NCBI GenBank assembly: GCA_902769585.1
Contig: CACXPT010000052.1
Coordinates: 1 to 41,096 of the forward strand
Length of the DNA stretch: 41,096 bases
DNA from: an uncultured bacterium
GTDB lineage: Bacteria; Verrucomicrobiota; Kiritimatiellia; RFP12; UBA1067
Direction: 5' to 3'
In this document: positions 33,529 to 40,710 of the stretch, piece after piece
How the letters are laid out: each line of letters begins with the position of its first letter
How positions within the stretch are numbered: position 1 is the stretch's first letter
Notes under the pieces: generated by a model
Seen by the model: the letters and a program-made list of their open reading frames with translations, nothing else
Told to the model about the DNA's origin: nothing
Database searches by the model: none
Translations under genes and position numbers: made by a program

Positions 33529-34647
33529 ATGCGGAAACGGATATTCCTTTCGCCGCCGTGGGTGGGGGCGAGCGAGCGCGGGCTGGTAGGCCAGGCGTTC
33601 GATTCTGGATACGTGGCGCCGTGCGGGCCGATGGTCGACGCGTTCGACCGGCGGCTTGGCGAACTCGCCGGGCAGCATGCGGCGGCAGTCGCGAGCGGAA
33701 CGGCGGCGATCGACCTCCTGATGGCGGAGCTGGGCGTAGGACCGCGCACGACGGTTGTCGCATCCTCGCTCACTTTCATAGCTACGGTCGGACCTGCCGT
33801 GAAGCGCGGCGCGAAGGTGGTGTTTGTCGACAGCGACCCGGCAACTGGCACGATCTCGATTCCCCTGCTGGAGCAGGCGCTCACGGACGTGCGGCGGCCG
33901 GCGGTCGTCGTCGCCGCCGACATCTACGGACAGTGTTGCGACTACGACGCGCTGGAGGAGGTTTGCGCGCGGCATCGCGTGCCGCTTGTGCTGGACGCCG
34001 CCGAGTCCGTGGGCGCGACGTACAAGGACAGGCCGTCCGGCCTCGCCGGCGCGGCGGCCGTATACTCTTTCAACGGCAACAAGATCATTACCACATCCGG
34101 CGGTGGAGCGGTGCTTTCGCGCGATCCTGAACTTGTCGCACGCGCGAAATGGCGCGCGCAGCAGGCCCGCGAGCCCGTGGCGTGGTACGAGCACCGCGAG
34201 GTCGGCTACAACTACCGCATGAGCAACCTGCTTGCCGCCCTCGGGTGCGCGCAGCTCGACCGCCTGCCTGAGATAATCCGCCGCAAGCGGCGCATCTTCG
34301 ACTTCTACTGCGGCCTCTTCAGCAGCTCGGTCGGTTCTGCACCACAGCACCACAGCACGATAGCACCATTCCCATGTGCAGCCCATACTCGGTCCACTCG
34401 TTGGCTGAGCGTGTTCCTCTTCCCCTCGGAGACGCTGCGCGACAAGGCTGCGGCGCGGTTGGAGGCGGCGAACATCGAATGCAGGCCGGTGTGGAAACCG
34501 CTCCATCTCCAGCCTGTGTTCGCTGAAAATCGCGTATACGGCGGCGAGGTGGCCGAAGACCTGTTCCGTCGCGGACTGTGCATGCCGTCTGGCGCCGGAC
34601 TCACTCGCGCCGACTTCGCGCGCATCGCAAAGGCGCTCGTGGGATGA
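33529..34647 (+). CDS. DegT/DnrJ/EryC1-family PLP sugar aminotransferase
   Basis: This 372-residue PLP enzyme would transfer an amino group to a nucleotide-linked 4-keto sugar for surface glycan synthesis. Visible are SGTAAIDLLM (cofactor phosphate), VVVAADIYGQ, VLDAAESVGA (Asp for the pyridine nitrogen) and YSFNGNKIITTSGGG with the PLP Lys near 188, then HREVGYNYRMSNLLAALG. Its 3' end overlaps the sugar transferase by 4 bp (ATGA), so the two act as a unit similar to the PglE-PglC pair. A short octamer repeat (34343-34366) encodes an inserted Gln/His/Ser/Pro-rich loop near residue 275. GTG 33517 is an alternative start; neither has a good ribosome site. Confidence 0.88.
   Translation: MRKRIFLSPPWVGASERGLVGQAFDSGYVAPCGPMVDAFDRRLGELAGQHAAAVASGTAAIDLLMAELGVGPRTTVVASSLTFIATVGPAVKRGAKVVFVDSDPATGTISIPLLEQALTDVRRPAVVVAADIYGQCCDYDALEEVCARHRVPLVLDAAESVGATYKDRPSGLAGAAAVYSFNGNKIITTSGGGAVLSRDPELVARAKWRAQQAREPVAWYEHREVGYNYRMSNLLAALGCAQLDRLPEIIRRKRRIFDFYCGLFSSSVGSAPQHHSTIAPFPCAAHTRSTRWLSVFLFPSETLRDKAAARLEAANIECRPVWKPLHLQPVFAENRVYGGEVAEDLFRRGLCMPSGAGLTRADFARIAKALVG
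34343..34366. repeat. Octamer tandem repeat inside the aminotransferase gene
   Basis: Two CACAGCAC units and one GATAGCAC, flanked by an inverted pair CTGCAC (34337-34342) / GTGCAG (34376-34381). It is translated in frame as a short inserted loop. Confidence 0.75.
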
Positions 34648-35225
34648 AGCGGCTCTTCGACATCCTGCTTGTCGTCGTGGCGTTGCCGCTTTGGTTACCG
34701 CTCCTTGGCATCGTGGCACTCGTCGTGCTTGCAGTGGAAGGTCGGCCAGTATTCTTCCGGCAGGAGCGCGCAGGGAAGGACGGCAAGCCGTTCAGGATGC
34801 TCAAGATCCGTACGATGCGCAACGGCGAAGGCTCGGACGATGAACGGCTTACGCGGCTGGGGCGCTTCCTGCGCGCGAGTTCGCTGGACGAGCTGCCTGA
34901 ACTGCTGCACGTGCTGGCTGGCACGATGTCGCTCGTCGGGCCGCGTCCGCTTCCAACGCGCTACCTGCCGCGCTACTCTCCGGAGCAGGCGCGCCGTCAC
35001 GAGGTGCGTCCCGGCATCACGGGTTGGGCGCAGGTGCACGGGCGTAACCAGGTGTCGTGGGAGGACAAGTTCGCGTACGACGTGTGGTACGTGGATCATC
35101 GGTCGCTTCTTCTCGACATCAAGATACTTTTCATGACGGTGCTTCCTGTCCTCTTCGCGCGCGGCATCGCGCAAAGCGAGACGGTCACCATGACGGAGTT
35201 CACGGGAAGCGGCCGGCTGCAGTAA
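34644..35225 (+). CDS. Undecaprenyl-phosphate sugar phosphotransferase, PglC/WcaJ-like
   Basis: This 193-residue bacterial sugar transferase attaches the first sugar-phosphate of a surface glycan to undecaprenyl phosphate at the inner membrane. The N-terminal membrane segment (FDILLVVVALPLWLPLLGIVALVVLAV) is followed by PVFFRQERAGKDGKPF, FRMLKIRTM, the Asp-Glu pair in SLDELPELLHVL and SLVGPRPLP, all family signatures. The length fits the minimal PglC type. Start ATG 34644 overlaps the aminotransferase stop as ATGA, indicating translational coupling; a longer upstream frame is a read-through. No flippase or polymerase follows: the next features are tRNAs. Confidence 0.93.
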   Translation: MKRLFDILLVVVALPLWLPLLGIVALVVLAVEGRPVFFRQERAGKDGKPFRMLKIRTMRNGEGSDDERLTRLGRFLRASSLDELPELLHVLAGTMSLVGPRPLPTRYLPRYSPEQARRHEVRPGITGWAQVHGRNQVSWEDKFAYDVWYVDHRSLLLDIKILFMTVLPVLFARGIAQSETVTMTEFTGSGRLQ

Positions 35226-35264
35226 GGCGTTTGCGGGTGAACGGCAAGATGTCGAAACTTGCGT

Positions 35265-35293
35265 TTGCGGAGGCGGGGCGATTGTGGTAGAAT
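35265..35293 (+). promoter_or_regulatory. Promoter of the tRNA pair
   Basis: TTGCGG (35265-35270), 17-bp spacer ending in TGG, TAGAAT (35288-35293), 16 nt before the first tRNA. Confidence 0.6.
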
Positions 35294-35309
35294 ATAGGCG
35301 TTTTGAGCG

Positions 35310-35386
35310 GCCCCTGTAGCTCATCTGGACAGAGCAGCTGCCTTCTAAGCAGCGGGTAGCAGGTTCGAGTCCTGTCAGGGGCGCCA
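35310..35386 (+). tRNA. tRNA-Arg (TCT anticodon)
   Basis: A complete cloverleaf is visible: acceptor GCCCCTG/CAGGGGC, D arm GCTC..GAGC, anticodon stem GCTGC/GCAGC with loop CTTCTAA (anticodon TCT at 35344-35346), T arm with TTCGAGT, discriminator G and encoded CCA (35384-35386). It reads AGA and AGG codons. Confidence 0.97.
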
Positions 35387-35390
35387 ACGC

Positions 35391-35467
35391 GGACCCGTAG
35401 CTCAGTTGGTCAGAGCGGGGGACTCATAATCCCTTGGTCCTGGGTTCAAGTCCCGGCGGGTCCACCA
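35391..35467 (+). tRNA. tRNA with CAT anticodon (elongator Met or Ile2)
   Basis: Acceptor GGACCCG/CGGGTCC, D arm GCTC..GAGC, anticodon arm GGGGA/TCCCT with loop CTCATAA (CAT), T arm with TTCAAGT, encoded CCA. It is not the initiator, since the first acceptor pair is a normal G:C. The CTTGGTC variable region resembles tRNA-Ile2, whose CAT is modified to lysidine, but Met cannot be excluded. It lies 4 nt after tRNA-Arg and is co-transcribed with it. Confidence 0.92.
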
Positions 35468-35471
35468 TCTG

Positions 35472-36527
35472 TCACGCGAAGCGGAGCAGGATGAGCTTCA
35501 GTATGTCGCGGAAGCGGATTGGCCACAGCCGCGTAGGGCGGTCGGCCTGCAGGGGGCGCTTGAGGAAAGACGGCATCTCCGGGAAGAACTCCAGTCCTGA
35601 CAACTTCTCGAGCTCGTCGATCGTCACGATGTTGTGTGCGGGAAACGCCCAGCGTCCAGACGTCTGCGGCACGAGGACTGCGAGCGCGCGCACGCCGTCC
35701 TCTGTCTGCGCGACGGCGATCATGTAGTACTGCTCAGGGACGTCTATGCCTCCGGCGGCGATCGTCTCTCTCGCGCTTGGGGACGTTCCAGAGAGCGCAC
35801 CCACGATGACCCATATCTCGCCGTACTTCGCCGTCCAGAGGTCCGCGATGCGCCTCTCCATCTCGCGCCACGGTCCGCGGTTGAGCGCAGGCGCCTGCGG
35901 GGAGATGTTCGTCATCATGAACGTCTTGCGCTGCTCGTCTGGCCCGAAGCGCGAGACGACGGCATGGTTCGGCACCATATGTCCGCGGTCGTAGCGCGAG
36001 CCGGTGTAGGCGGCGGGCGAGGGGGATGAGGCCACGCTGCGATCCTTCGTGAAGCTAGGGCGTTTCCCGTCGTCGAATCGCGCGTCGCGCGGCACGTGGT
36101 AGGCGGCCCACACAGGACGCTTTAGCGACGGCGACCAGCCGACCGCAAACTCGCCTCGCCTGAGCACGGCGATGTCCGTTGGCGCGGGATTGCCTACGCG
36201 CTGCGGCTCGCCGGCGAAGAACACCTGTCCGGAAGGAACGGGATCGTCAGAGTCGTAGACCGCGTCGTGGCCGGTCCAGCCGAACGCGTCGGTGATGAAT
36301 GCGGTGCGGTCGCCGAAGTACACGAGCGGGGCAGTGAGGCAGGATTCGCGCTCGGCGAGCCATTCGGCCGGATGGTGGACGTACCAGTCGCCGATGCCGC
36401 AGAGGGCGAGCAGGGTAAGAACGATGACTACCACGGCGATGCGTGCCGCACAGCGCAGTCGGCTGACGGGTTTCGTCTTCTTCGCCACTTTGGCGTTCTT
36501 TTTCACATTGCCTTTTTTCTTGGCCAT
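35472..36527 (-). CDS. Membrane-anchored DNA/RNA non-specific endonuclease (NUC1 family)
   Basis: This 351-residue protein has a Lys-rich N-terminus, one membrane helix (IAVVVIVLTLLALCGIGDW, about residues 30-50) and then the beta-beta-alpha-metal nuclease domain. The catalytic motif DRGHMVPN lies near 185 (His general base) and the downstream metal Asn in NISPQAPALNRG near 217. Such enzymes cut single- or double-stranded DNA and RNA without strong sequence preference. Topology suggests a domain outside the cytoplasm, perhaps for DNA uptake, scavenging or turnover; this is inferred. It is the last gene of a minus-strand operon, 2 nt after the glycosyltransferase-like gene. Its end lies 4 nt from the tRNA. 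Confidence 0.9.
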   Translation of the reverse strand: MAKKKGNVKKNAKVAKKTKPVSRLRCAARIAVVVIVLTLLALCGIGDWYVHHPAEWLAERESCLTAPLVYFGDRTAFITDAFGWTGHDAVYDSDDPVPSGQVFFAGEPQRVGNPAPTDIAVLRRGEFAVGWSPSLKRPVWAAYHVPRDARFDDGKRPSFTKDRSVASSPSPAAYTGSRYDRGHMVPNHAVVSRFGPDEQRKTFMMTNISPQAPALNRGPWREMERRIADLWTAKYGEIWVIVGALSGTSPSARETIAAGGIDVPEQYYMIAVAQTEDGVRALAVLVPQTSGRWAFPAHNIVTIDELEKLSGLEFFPEMPSFLKRPLQADRPTRLWPIRFRDILKLILLRFA

Positions 36528-36529
36528 GG

Positions 36530-37189
36530 CTATTTCTTCTCTGGTGTGGGTCTGAGCACGTAGTCGTAGATGTGTTCGATCGCGAGGGAAAACTCGGCGA
36601 ACGTGAACGCGTCGGGGGCTATTTCCGCGTGCGGGTCGGGAATGATGGATACGCGGGCTTTGGGCAGACTGCTGCCGAATCCTGAAATGGAGGATGTGTC
36701 TGGAAGGATTATGGCTGAAGCGTGGCGGAGCGCTGAGAGCTCGAGGTGTCGCGCGATCACTGCGCGCGGTCCCTTGAAGAATCCGGGTGTCGACAGCGGC
36801 CGGTGTATCTCGGCGACGTATGGGTAGCGGCGGACTGTGCCTCGGTCTATCGCGCGCGCGATGAGTGCGCCGTCGTTGACCCCGTGCAGGACGGCGTAGT
36901 CGCGTCTGGCCGCGAGCGCCACTCCGCGGAAGAACATGATGGTGGCGAGGATGAATCGGCGGATGGACGGGCGGCGCGGAGGGTCGTCGGTGAAGGGGAC
37001 GCGCGGAATGGTGAAGACCCTGGCGGCAGGGTCTAGCGTGGCGGTGAGAAGGGGAGCGATGCGCGGCACAAGAACGTCGACTGCTCGTCCCTGCTCGCGC
37101 AGGGCGGCCACGGTATCCTGTATGCGGAGTATCTCTTGGGGATCCGCATGGACGCGCGTTGAGGCGACGATCAGGACGGCGGACGGCAT
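36530..37189 (-). CDS. Short glycosyltransferase-like protein (GT-B N-terminal half only)
   Basis: This 219-residue protein reads like the N-terminal Rossmann half of family 4 glycosyltransferases: VLIVASTRVHADP at the start, a polar helix, ARRDYAVLHGVNDGALIAR and VAEIHRPLSTPGFFKGP, and the segment SALRHASAIILPDTSSI. The donor-binding C-terminal half (with E-x7-E) is missing, since the frame stops after a PDPHAEI stretch. It may be a naturally short partner subunit or a truncated gene. It sits 7 nt after the zinc-ribbon gene and 2 nt before the nuclease gene. Confidence 0.6.
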   Translation of the reverse strand: MPSAVLIVASTRVHADPQEILRIQDTVAALREQGRAVDVLVPRIAPLLTATLDPAARVFTIPRVPFTDDPPRRPSIRRFILATIMFFRGVALAARRDYAVLHGVNDGALIARAIDRGTVRRYPYVAEIHRPLSTPGFFKGPRAVIARHLELSALRHASAIILPDTSSISGFGSSLPKARVSIIPDPHAEIAPDAFTFAEFSLAIEHIYDYVLRPTPEKK

Positions 37190-37196
37190 GGTCCCT

Positions 37197-37406
37197 TTAC
37201 AGGTCCGAGAGTTCGATGCGGATCGTGCGTGACTTCATCGCGTCCAGCTGGGCCTGCGTCGGAGCCTGCTGCTCTGCAGGTGCGACGACGATGTGCGCGC
37301 CGCACGCTGGACATTCCACCGTCTGGCCTATCTTTTCCGCAGGGGCCTCGATCTCCTGGCGGCAGGTGGGGCAGACGAACGACACAAAGTTGTTTTCCTC
37401 TGACAT
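37197..37406 (-). CDS. Small zinc-ribbon protein
   Basis: This 69-residue protein has two zinc knuckles, CPTCR and CPACG, seventeen residues apart, forming a zinc ribbon. A Gln/Ala-rich tail ends RTIRIELSDL. The function is not known; small zinc ribbons may bind nucleic acid or act as assembly factors. ATG 37406 is supported by GAGGAG 7 nt upstream on the minus strand; an upstream in-frame ATG is not. It lies 11 nt after the Gfo/Idh gene and 7 nt before the glycosyltransferase-like gene, so it belongs to the same operon. Confidence 0.8.
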   Translation of the reverse strand: MSEENNFVSFVCPTCRQEIEAPAEKIGQTVECPACGAHIVVAPAEQQAPTQAQLDAMKSRTIRIELSDL

Positions 37407-37417
37407 GAATAAACTCC

Positions 37418-38506
37418 TCATTTCGCGAAGGGCGAAGCCTTCTTGACCAGCTGGAGATAGCGAATAGCCTCGACGACGTCGTCGAGCGCGACAGGGAACG
37501 GTTCCGCTGTCCGTATGGTGGCGTACATGGCCCGCCAGAACGCGACAGTGCCGGACTTCTCCGCAGTGGGGGGAAGGGCGGTGGGGATGTCGATGATCGG
37601 CAGCTTCTCGTGCATGTCGTCAAGCGGCGGCGTGCGGACGCTGGACCGTCTTCGCGGAAACTTGAACGCGGGGTCGATCACGTGGAGAACGCCCTCGGTC
37701 GCGCCAGGGGCGACGGTGAAGGTGCCGCGCGAGCCGCGGACGGTGAACGAAGGCTCGCACGCGGCGAGGTGGCCGCCGTTGATTTCGATGTCTGCCGTCA
37801 CCTCTCCGCGCGACTTCAGCACGATGTGCGCGAAGTCCTCGGCGTCGCCGAGCGCGGCCACGCGCTTGAGCTCGCTCCACAGCTGGGTTGGTTGCGCGCG
37901 CATGAGCGCCACAGCCTGGAGGATGGCGTCCACGCCCGCGTACCATGCGGCGCCGCCGCCGCACCGCTTGACGCTCTGCCAGTCGTCGCGGCGCAGGTAG
38001 TCCTGGCGGCGGACGCGAACATCGTAGATCTCGCCGAGGGCCGGGTTGTCCAGCGCGGCCTGCGCGAGGCGGAAGTCGGGCGCGAAGAGTCCTGGCGTGT
38101 ACGCGAAGAGGCGGCCCTGCGCCTTCACCGATGCGGCCTTTAGAATCGTGGCGGCATCGTGGGAGAGCGCAAGCGGCGTCTCGAGAAGAGTGTACCTGCC
38201 GCGGTTCAGCGACTCCAGCGCGGCGGACTGGTGGTCCGTCGTGGGAAGGGCGATGTCAACCAGATCGATGTCCGGATCGTCCATCATGTCCTCGACGCGG
38301 CGGTACATGCGCACCTTGGGATACGCCTTCTCCACGATCGTGCGCCGCTCGCGTATGAGATCGCACACGGCCGTCACCTGATACAGCTCGGGAAGGCTCC
38401 TCAATGCGGGAAGATGGTCATGCAGGGCTGCTCGGCCAAGCCCCACCATGGCCACGCGCAAAGGCGGCCTGTGCGTCTCCAGATTGTCGTCATTCGGTTC
38501 CATCAT
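37418..38506 (-). CDS. Cytoplasmic Gfo/Idh/MocA-family oxidoreductase
   Basis: This 362-residue NAD(P)-dependent oxidoreductase begins with RVAMVGLGRAALHDHLPAL near residue 18. VDIALPTTDHQS follows, and the Gfo/Idh signature position reads YTLLETPLALS, where the usual Glu-Lys-Pro is changed to Glu-Thr-Pro: the catalytic-region Lys is replaced by Thr. The C-terminal alpha/beta domain (LRRDDWQSVKRCGGGAAWYAG) resembles sugar dehydrogenases with the GGG loop. There is no signal peptide, unlike the paralogue at 29666. Two adjacent ATGs are possible (38506 and 38503); GGAGA precedes the first by 5 nt. It heads a four-gene operon. The missing Lys suggests a non-dehydrogenase or altered role. Confidence 0.85.
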   Translation of the reverse strand: MMEPNDDNLETHRPPLRVAMVGLGRAALHDHLPALRSLPELYQVTAVCDLIRERRTIVEKAYPKVRMYRRVEDMMDDPDIDLVDIALPTTDHQSAALESLNRGRYTLLETPLALSHDAATILKAASVKAQGRLFAYTPGLFAPDFRLAQAALDNPALGEIYDVRVRRQDYLRRDDWQSVKRCGGGAAWYAGVDAILQAVALMRAQPTQLWSELKRVAALGDAEDFAHIVLKSRGEVTADIEINGGHLAACEPSFTVRGSRGTFTVAPGATEGVLHVIDPAFKFPRRRSSVRTPPLDDMHEKLPIIDIPTALPPTAEKSGTVAFWRAMYATIRTAEPFPVALDDVVEAIRYLQLVKKASPFAK

Positions 38507-38546
38507 TCGTTCTCCATGCAATCAGACTGAACGTGTCAACGGCACA

Positions 38547-38555
38547 AGTTTACCT
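38547..38555 (-). promoter_or_regulatory. Possible -10 element of the Gfo/Idh operon
   Basis: On the minus strand AGG-TAAACT is followed by TGTGCC, echoing GGTATACTTGTGCC upstream of 31871. A TTGACA (38539-38534) lies downstream of it without a good -10. The 136-bp gap 38507-38642 holds no gene. Confidence 0.3.
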
Positions 38556-38642
38556 AAAACGATTACGCATGTCAAGCGAAGCGAGGCCTTTTGCGAGTCG
38601 CCTAATTTTTGGGGCACGTAGTCCCAATGGTCTGGCATTAAT

Positions 38643-40205
38643 TTACAGACCTACGACATGCAGGGTTTTTCCGGCGAACGTCACGTCGCGGTTGTAGAGC
38701 TTCTCTTCCCACGGCTTGGACTTGTCCTCGTCGAATATCGCCATCCAGCCTTCGGGGAGGCCGAGGCTGTCGAGATAGTTCGCGAGCTGCCTGTAGGAAT
38801 CCTCTCCCGCGAAGTTCTTCGCGGTCTTGACTTCAACGGCGTAGCGGTGGCCGCGGTATTCCACGCAGAGGTCGAGCCGCTTCGAGCCGAGCGCCATCTC
38901 GCGCACGATGCGTCCGTTGCCGTTCGTGACGCGCTGGAGGAAGGCCATGAGCACCAGATGCGGCGTCGCCTCCTTGTAGTTGTGGATGTTGCGATCGGCT
39001 CCGCTGTTCTCGCGCCAGAACGCCTGAAACGCCGCCATCACCCCGGGCATGTCAAGGCCATCGGGCAACGCCCACGGGGCGGACGGCACGGACGTCTTCA
39101 TGTCTTCCTGCTCGTCGCGCGTGAGATAGCGTCCGATGATCTCGGCGTACATCTTGTTCGCAGGAACGAGCTCGCCCCTGTCGTTTTCCTTGAGCAGCCC
39201 CAGATCCGTCACGAAACGCCAGTCCTCGCTGTCCCGCGAGACGGGACGCTCCCCGCCGAAGATGACTGGCTCGACGATCCGTCGCACGCGCGGCTCGCGA
39301 AGCCGCTCCATCAGGCTATCCACATGCGTGTCGCGCCGGCGGATAATCGTCTCCTTCGCCGTCTCGATGTCGTCCGCCGTCACCGTCTCGTTGTAGCGGA
39401 ACCCATGTATTTTCTCGACGCACTCGCGGGCGAGGGCGTTGACGAGCCACGGCTGCCCGCCGCTGAAGTCCATCACCTTGTCGAGAACATCCGGCGCGAA
39501 ATTCTGTCCCGTCTCTTCCGTGTGCTGGGCATAAAGCGCGGCGACCTCCTCGGCGGTAAAGTTTCGTAGCAGCATGTCCTCGGAGATGATGTTGAACGGA
39601 CTGATCTGCCCGAGTGACTCGCCGTCGGGGCGTATCTGCGCCTTGTAGTCGCGCACGTCCAGCATGCCGATGAGCGCGATGGAGGCGGGGAACGGGACGG
39701 TGTCGCGGTTGACGTACCCGTCACGCAACTGGCGAAAGAACGAAACGAGCACGTTCCCGAACAGGCAGTCTGCCTCGTCGAAGAACACGACAAGCGACTT
39801 ACCCGCGCGACGGCAAAGATGCCGAAGCGCGCTGCGTATGGCAATCCCGGCACTGCCATTTGAAGATGCTGCCTCCTGTCTGGCAATGTCTGCAGTCTCC
39901 ACCGGAAAGGCGGCATTGAAGTTGTCAAGAATCAAGTCTCTGATCGCAAGGCTGGCCTTTTCGGGATCGGTCGCGTTCTGAAGCGTCTCTAGCGTACAGT
40001 AGAGCGCGACCATCTCGCCCTTCGCGTTAATCTCACGGACGAGCGCCTTAATCGCTGTCGTCTTGCCCGTCTGACGCGGCGCGTGGATGACGAAGTACTG
40101 CTCCCTTTCGACCAATCGCCGGATTTGCGGCAGGCGGTCAAGCGCGGGGAGCATGTAGTGTTTCCCCGGAATGCACGGCCCCGCGATGTTGAAATAGCGT
40201 TCCAT
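38643..40205 (-). CDS. AAA-family ATPase with C-terminal PD-(D/E)XK nuclease-like domain
   Basis: This 520-residue protein has Walker A HAPRQTGKTTAI near residue 43 and Walker B LVVFFDEADCL near 145. A winged helical lid follows (about 200-330), and near 460 the nuclease-like core RLDLCVEYRGHRYAVEVK gives Asp, Glu and Lys ligands. It is a different subfamily from the AAA/nuclease at 1174, although similar in logic (ATPase joined to nuclease fold). Such genes are numerous in PVC and Bacteroidetes genomes; their function is not established. ATG 40205 is chosen because TTGCCG-17-TATACT ends 7 nt upstream, which predicts a leaderless mRNA; a longer upstream frame exists. Its end lies 137 nt from the start of the Gfo/Idh operon. 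Confidence 0.83.
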   Translation of the reverse strand: MERYFNIAGPCIPGKHYMLPALDRLPQIRRLVEREQYFVIHAPRQTGKTTAIKALVREINAKGEMVALYCTLETLQNATDPEKASLAIRDLILDNFNAAFPVETADIARQEAASSNGSAGIAIRSALRHLCRRAGKSLVVFFDEADCLFGNVLVSFFRQLRDGYVNRDTVPFPASIALIGMLDVRDYKAQIRPDGESLGQISPFNIISEDMLLRNFTAEEVAALYAQHTEETGQNFAPDVLDKVMDFSGGQPWLVNALARECVEKIHGFRYNETVTADDIETAKETIIRRRDTHVDSLMERLREPRVRRIVEPVIFGGERPVSRDSEDWRFVTDLGLLKENDRGELVPANKMYAEIIGRYLTRDEQEDMKTSVPSAPWALPDGLDMPGVMAAFQAFWRENSGADRNIHNYKEATPHLVLMAFLQRVTNGNGRIVREMALGSKRLDLCVEYRGHRYAVEVKTAKNFAGEDSYRQLANYLDSLGLPEGWMAIFDEDKSKPWEEKLYNRDVTFAGKTLHVVGL

Positions 40206-40212
40206 GGCGTGA

Positions 40213-40241
40213 AGTATACCAAAGCCACTTGTGCGCGGCAA
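40213..40241 (-). promoter_or_regulatory. Promoter of the second AAA gene, predicted leaderless
   Basis: On the minus strand: TTGCCG (40241-40236), 17-bp spacer ending in TGG, TATACT (40218-40213), then 7 nt to ATG 40205. Confidence 0.7.
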
Positions 40242-40320
40242 GCGCGCATTCACCTACGGAGAGCCCCATCTTGGCGGTGGTATCACTTGCCGAGTCTGGG
40301 CAACGTGATGCCGCATTCTT

Positions 40321-40341
40321 TCAAGACTCAAGACTCAAAGA
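40321..40341. repeat. Short heptamer tandem repeat
   Basis: TCAAGAC twice, then TCAAAGA, between the AAA gene and the DUF4160 promoter. The unit length is the same as in the arrays at 7583 and in dprA. Confidence 0.75.
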
Positions 40342-40368
40342 ACATGAAAGCGCCATGTCGGCATAATG

Positions 40369-40377
40369 TGGTATAAT
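40369..40377 (+). promoter_or_regulatory. Extended -10 promoter of the DUF4160-DUF2442 pair
   Basis: TGG-TATAAT lies 42 nt before ATG 40420, and its last base begins the palindrome at 40377-40394. Confidence 0.6.
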
Positions 40378-40394
40378 ATCTGCGTTCGCAGATA
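40377..40394. promoter_or_regulatory. Palindromic operator over the transcription start
   Basis: TATCTGCG-TT-CGCAGATA is a perfect 8-bp inverted repeat starting at the end of the -10 and covering the expected start site. This is the usual place for a repressor site, and autoregulation by the encoded pair is plausible. Confidence 0.6.
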
Positions 40395-40419
40395 AAGTGC
40401 AAGGAGAAAGGACTGAACG

Positions 40420-40701
40420 ATGCCGCAGCTGTCTGATTTCTACGGCCTGATAATTTGGATTTATTGGGACGAAGACAAAAGCCCGCACAAAGAGCCGCAC
40501 ATTCATGCGGAATATGCGGGGCAATGGGCGGTACTTTCCATTCCAGAAGGAAATGTACTGGAAGCCGACGCCGACTTTCCTGCAAAGAAGATTCGCATGG
40601 TGCAGACATGGATAGACATCCACGCCGAAGAGCTCGTGGCCGCATGGTCGTTAGCCGTGCGTCACCTTCAGCCTACGAAGATTCGCGGACTTGACCAGTA
40701 G
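40420..40701 (+). CDS. DUF4160 protein, probable toxin-antitoxin-like partner
   Basis: This 93-residue protein has the DUF4160 signature: YGLIIWIYWDEDKSPHKEPHIHAEYAG, then a short beta sheet and a C-terminal helix (IDIHAEELVAAWSLAV). DUF4160 genes are very often followed by DUF2442, and the pair is frequently predicted as a toxin-antitoxin-type module, but activity is not well established. Start ATG 40420 follows AAAGGA by 7 nt. A palindrome over the transcription start (40377-40394) suggests autoregulation. The next gene's ribosome site overlaps this stop (9 nt gap), so translation is coupled. Confidence 0.85.
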   Translation: MPQLSDFYGLIIWIYWDEDKSPHKEPHIHAEYAGQWAVLSIPEGNVLEADADFPAKKIRMVQTWIDIHAEELVAAWSLAVRHLQPTKIRGLDQ

Positions 40702-40710
40702 GAGTGAATC

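Noticed and set aside
32944..34719. A 591-codon minus-strand open frame
   Set aside because: It spans the ends and starts of three well-supported plus-strand genes in antisense and shows no domain.
35310..38506. Genomic island inserted at the tRNA pair
   Set aside because: No integrase gene and no repeated tRNA 3' end was found; the nuclease operon has the same composition as its surroundings.
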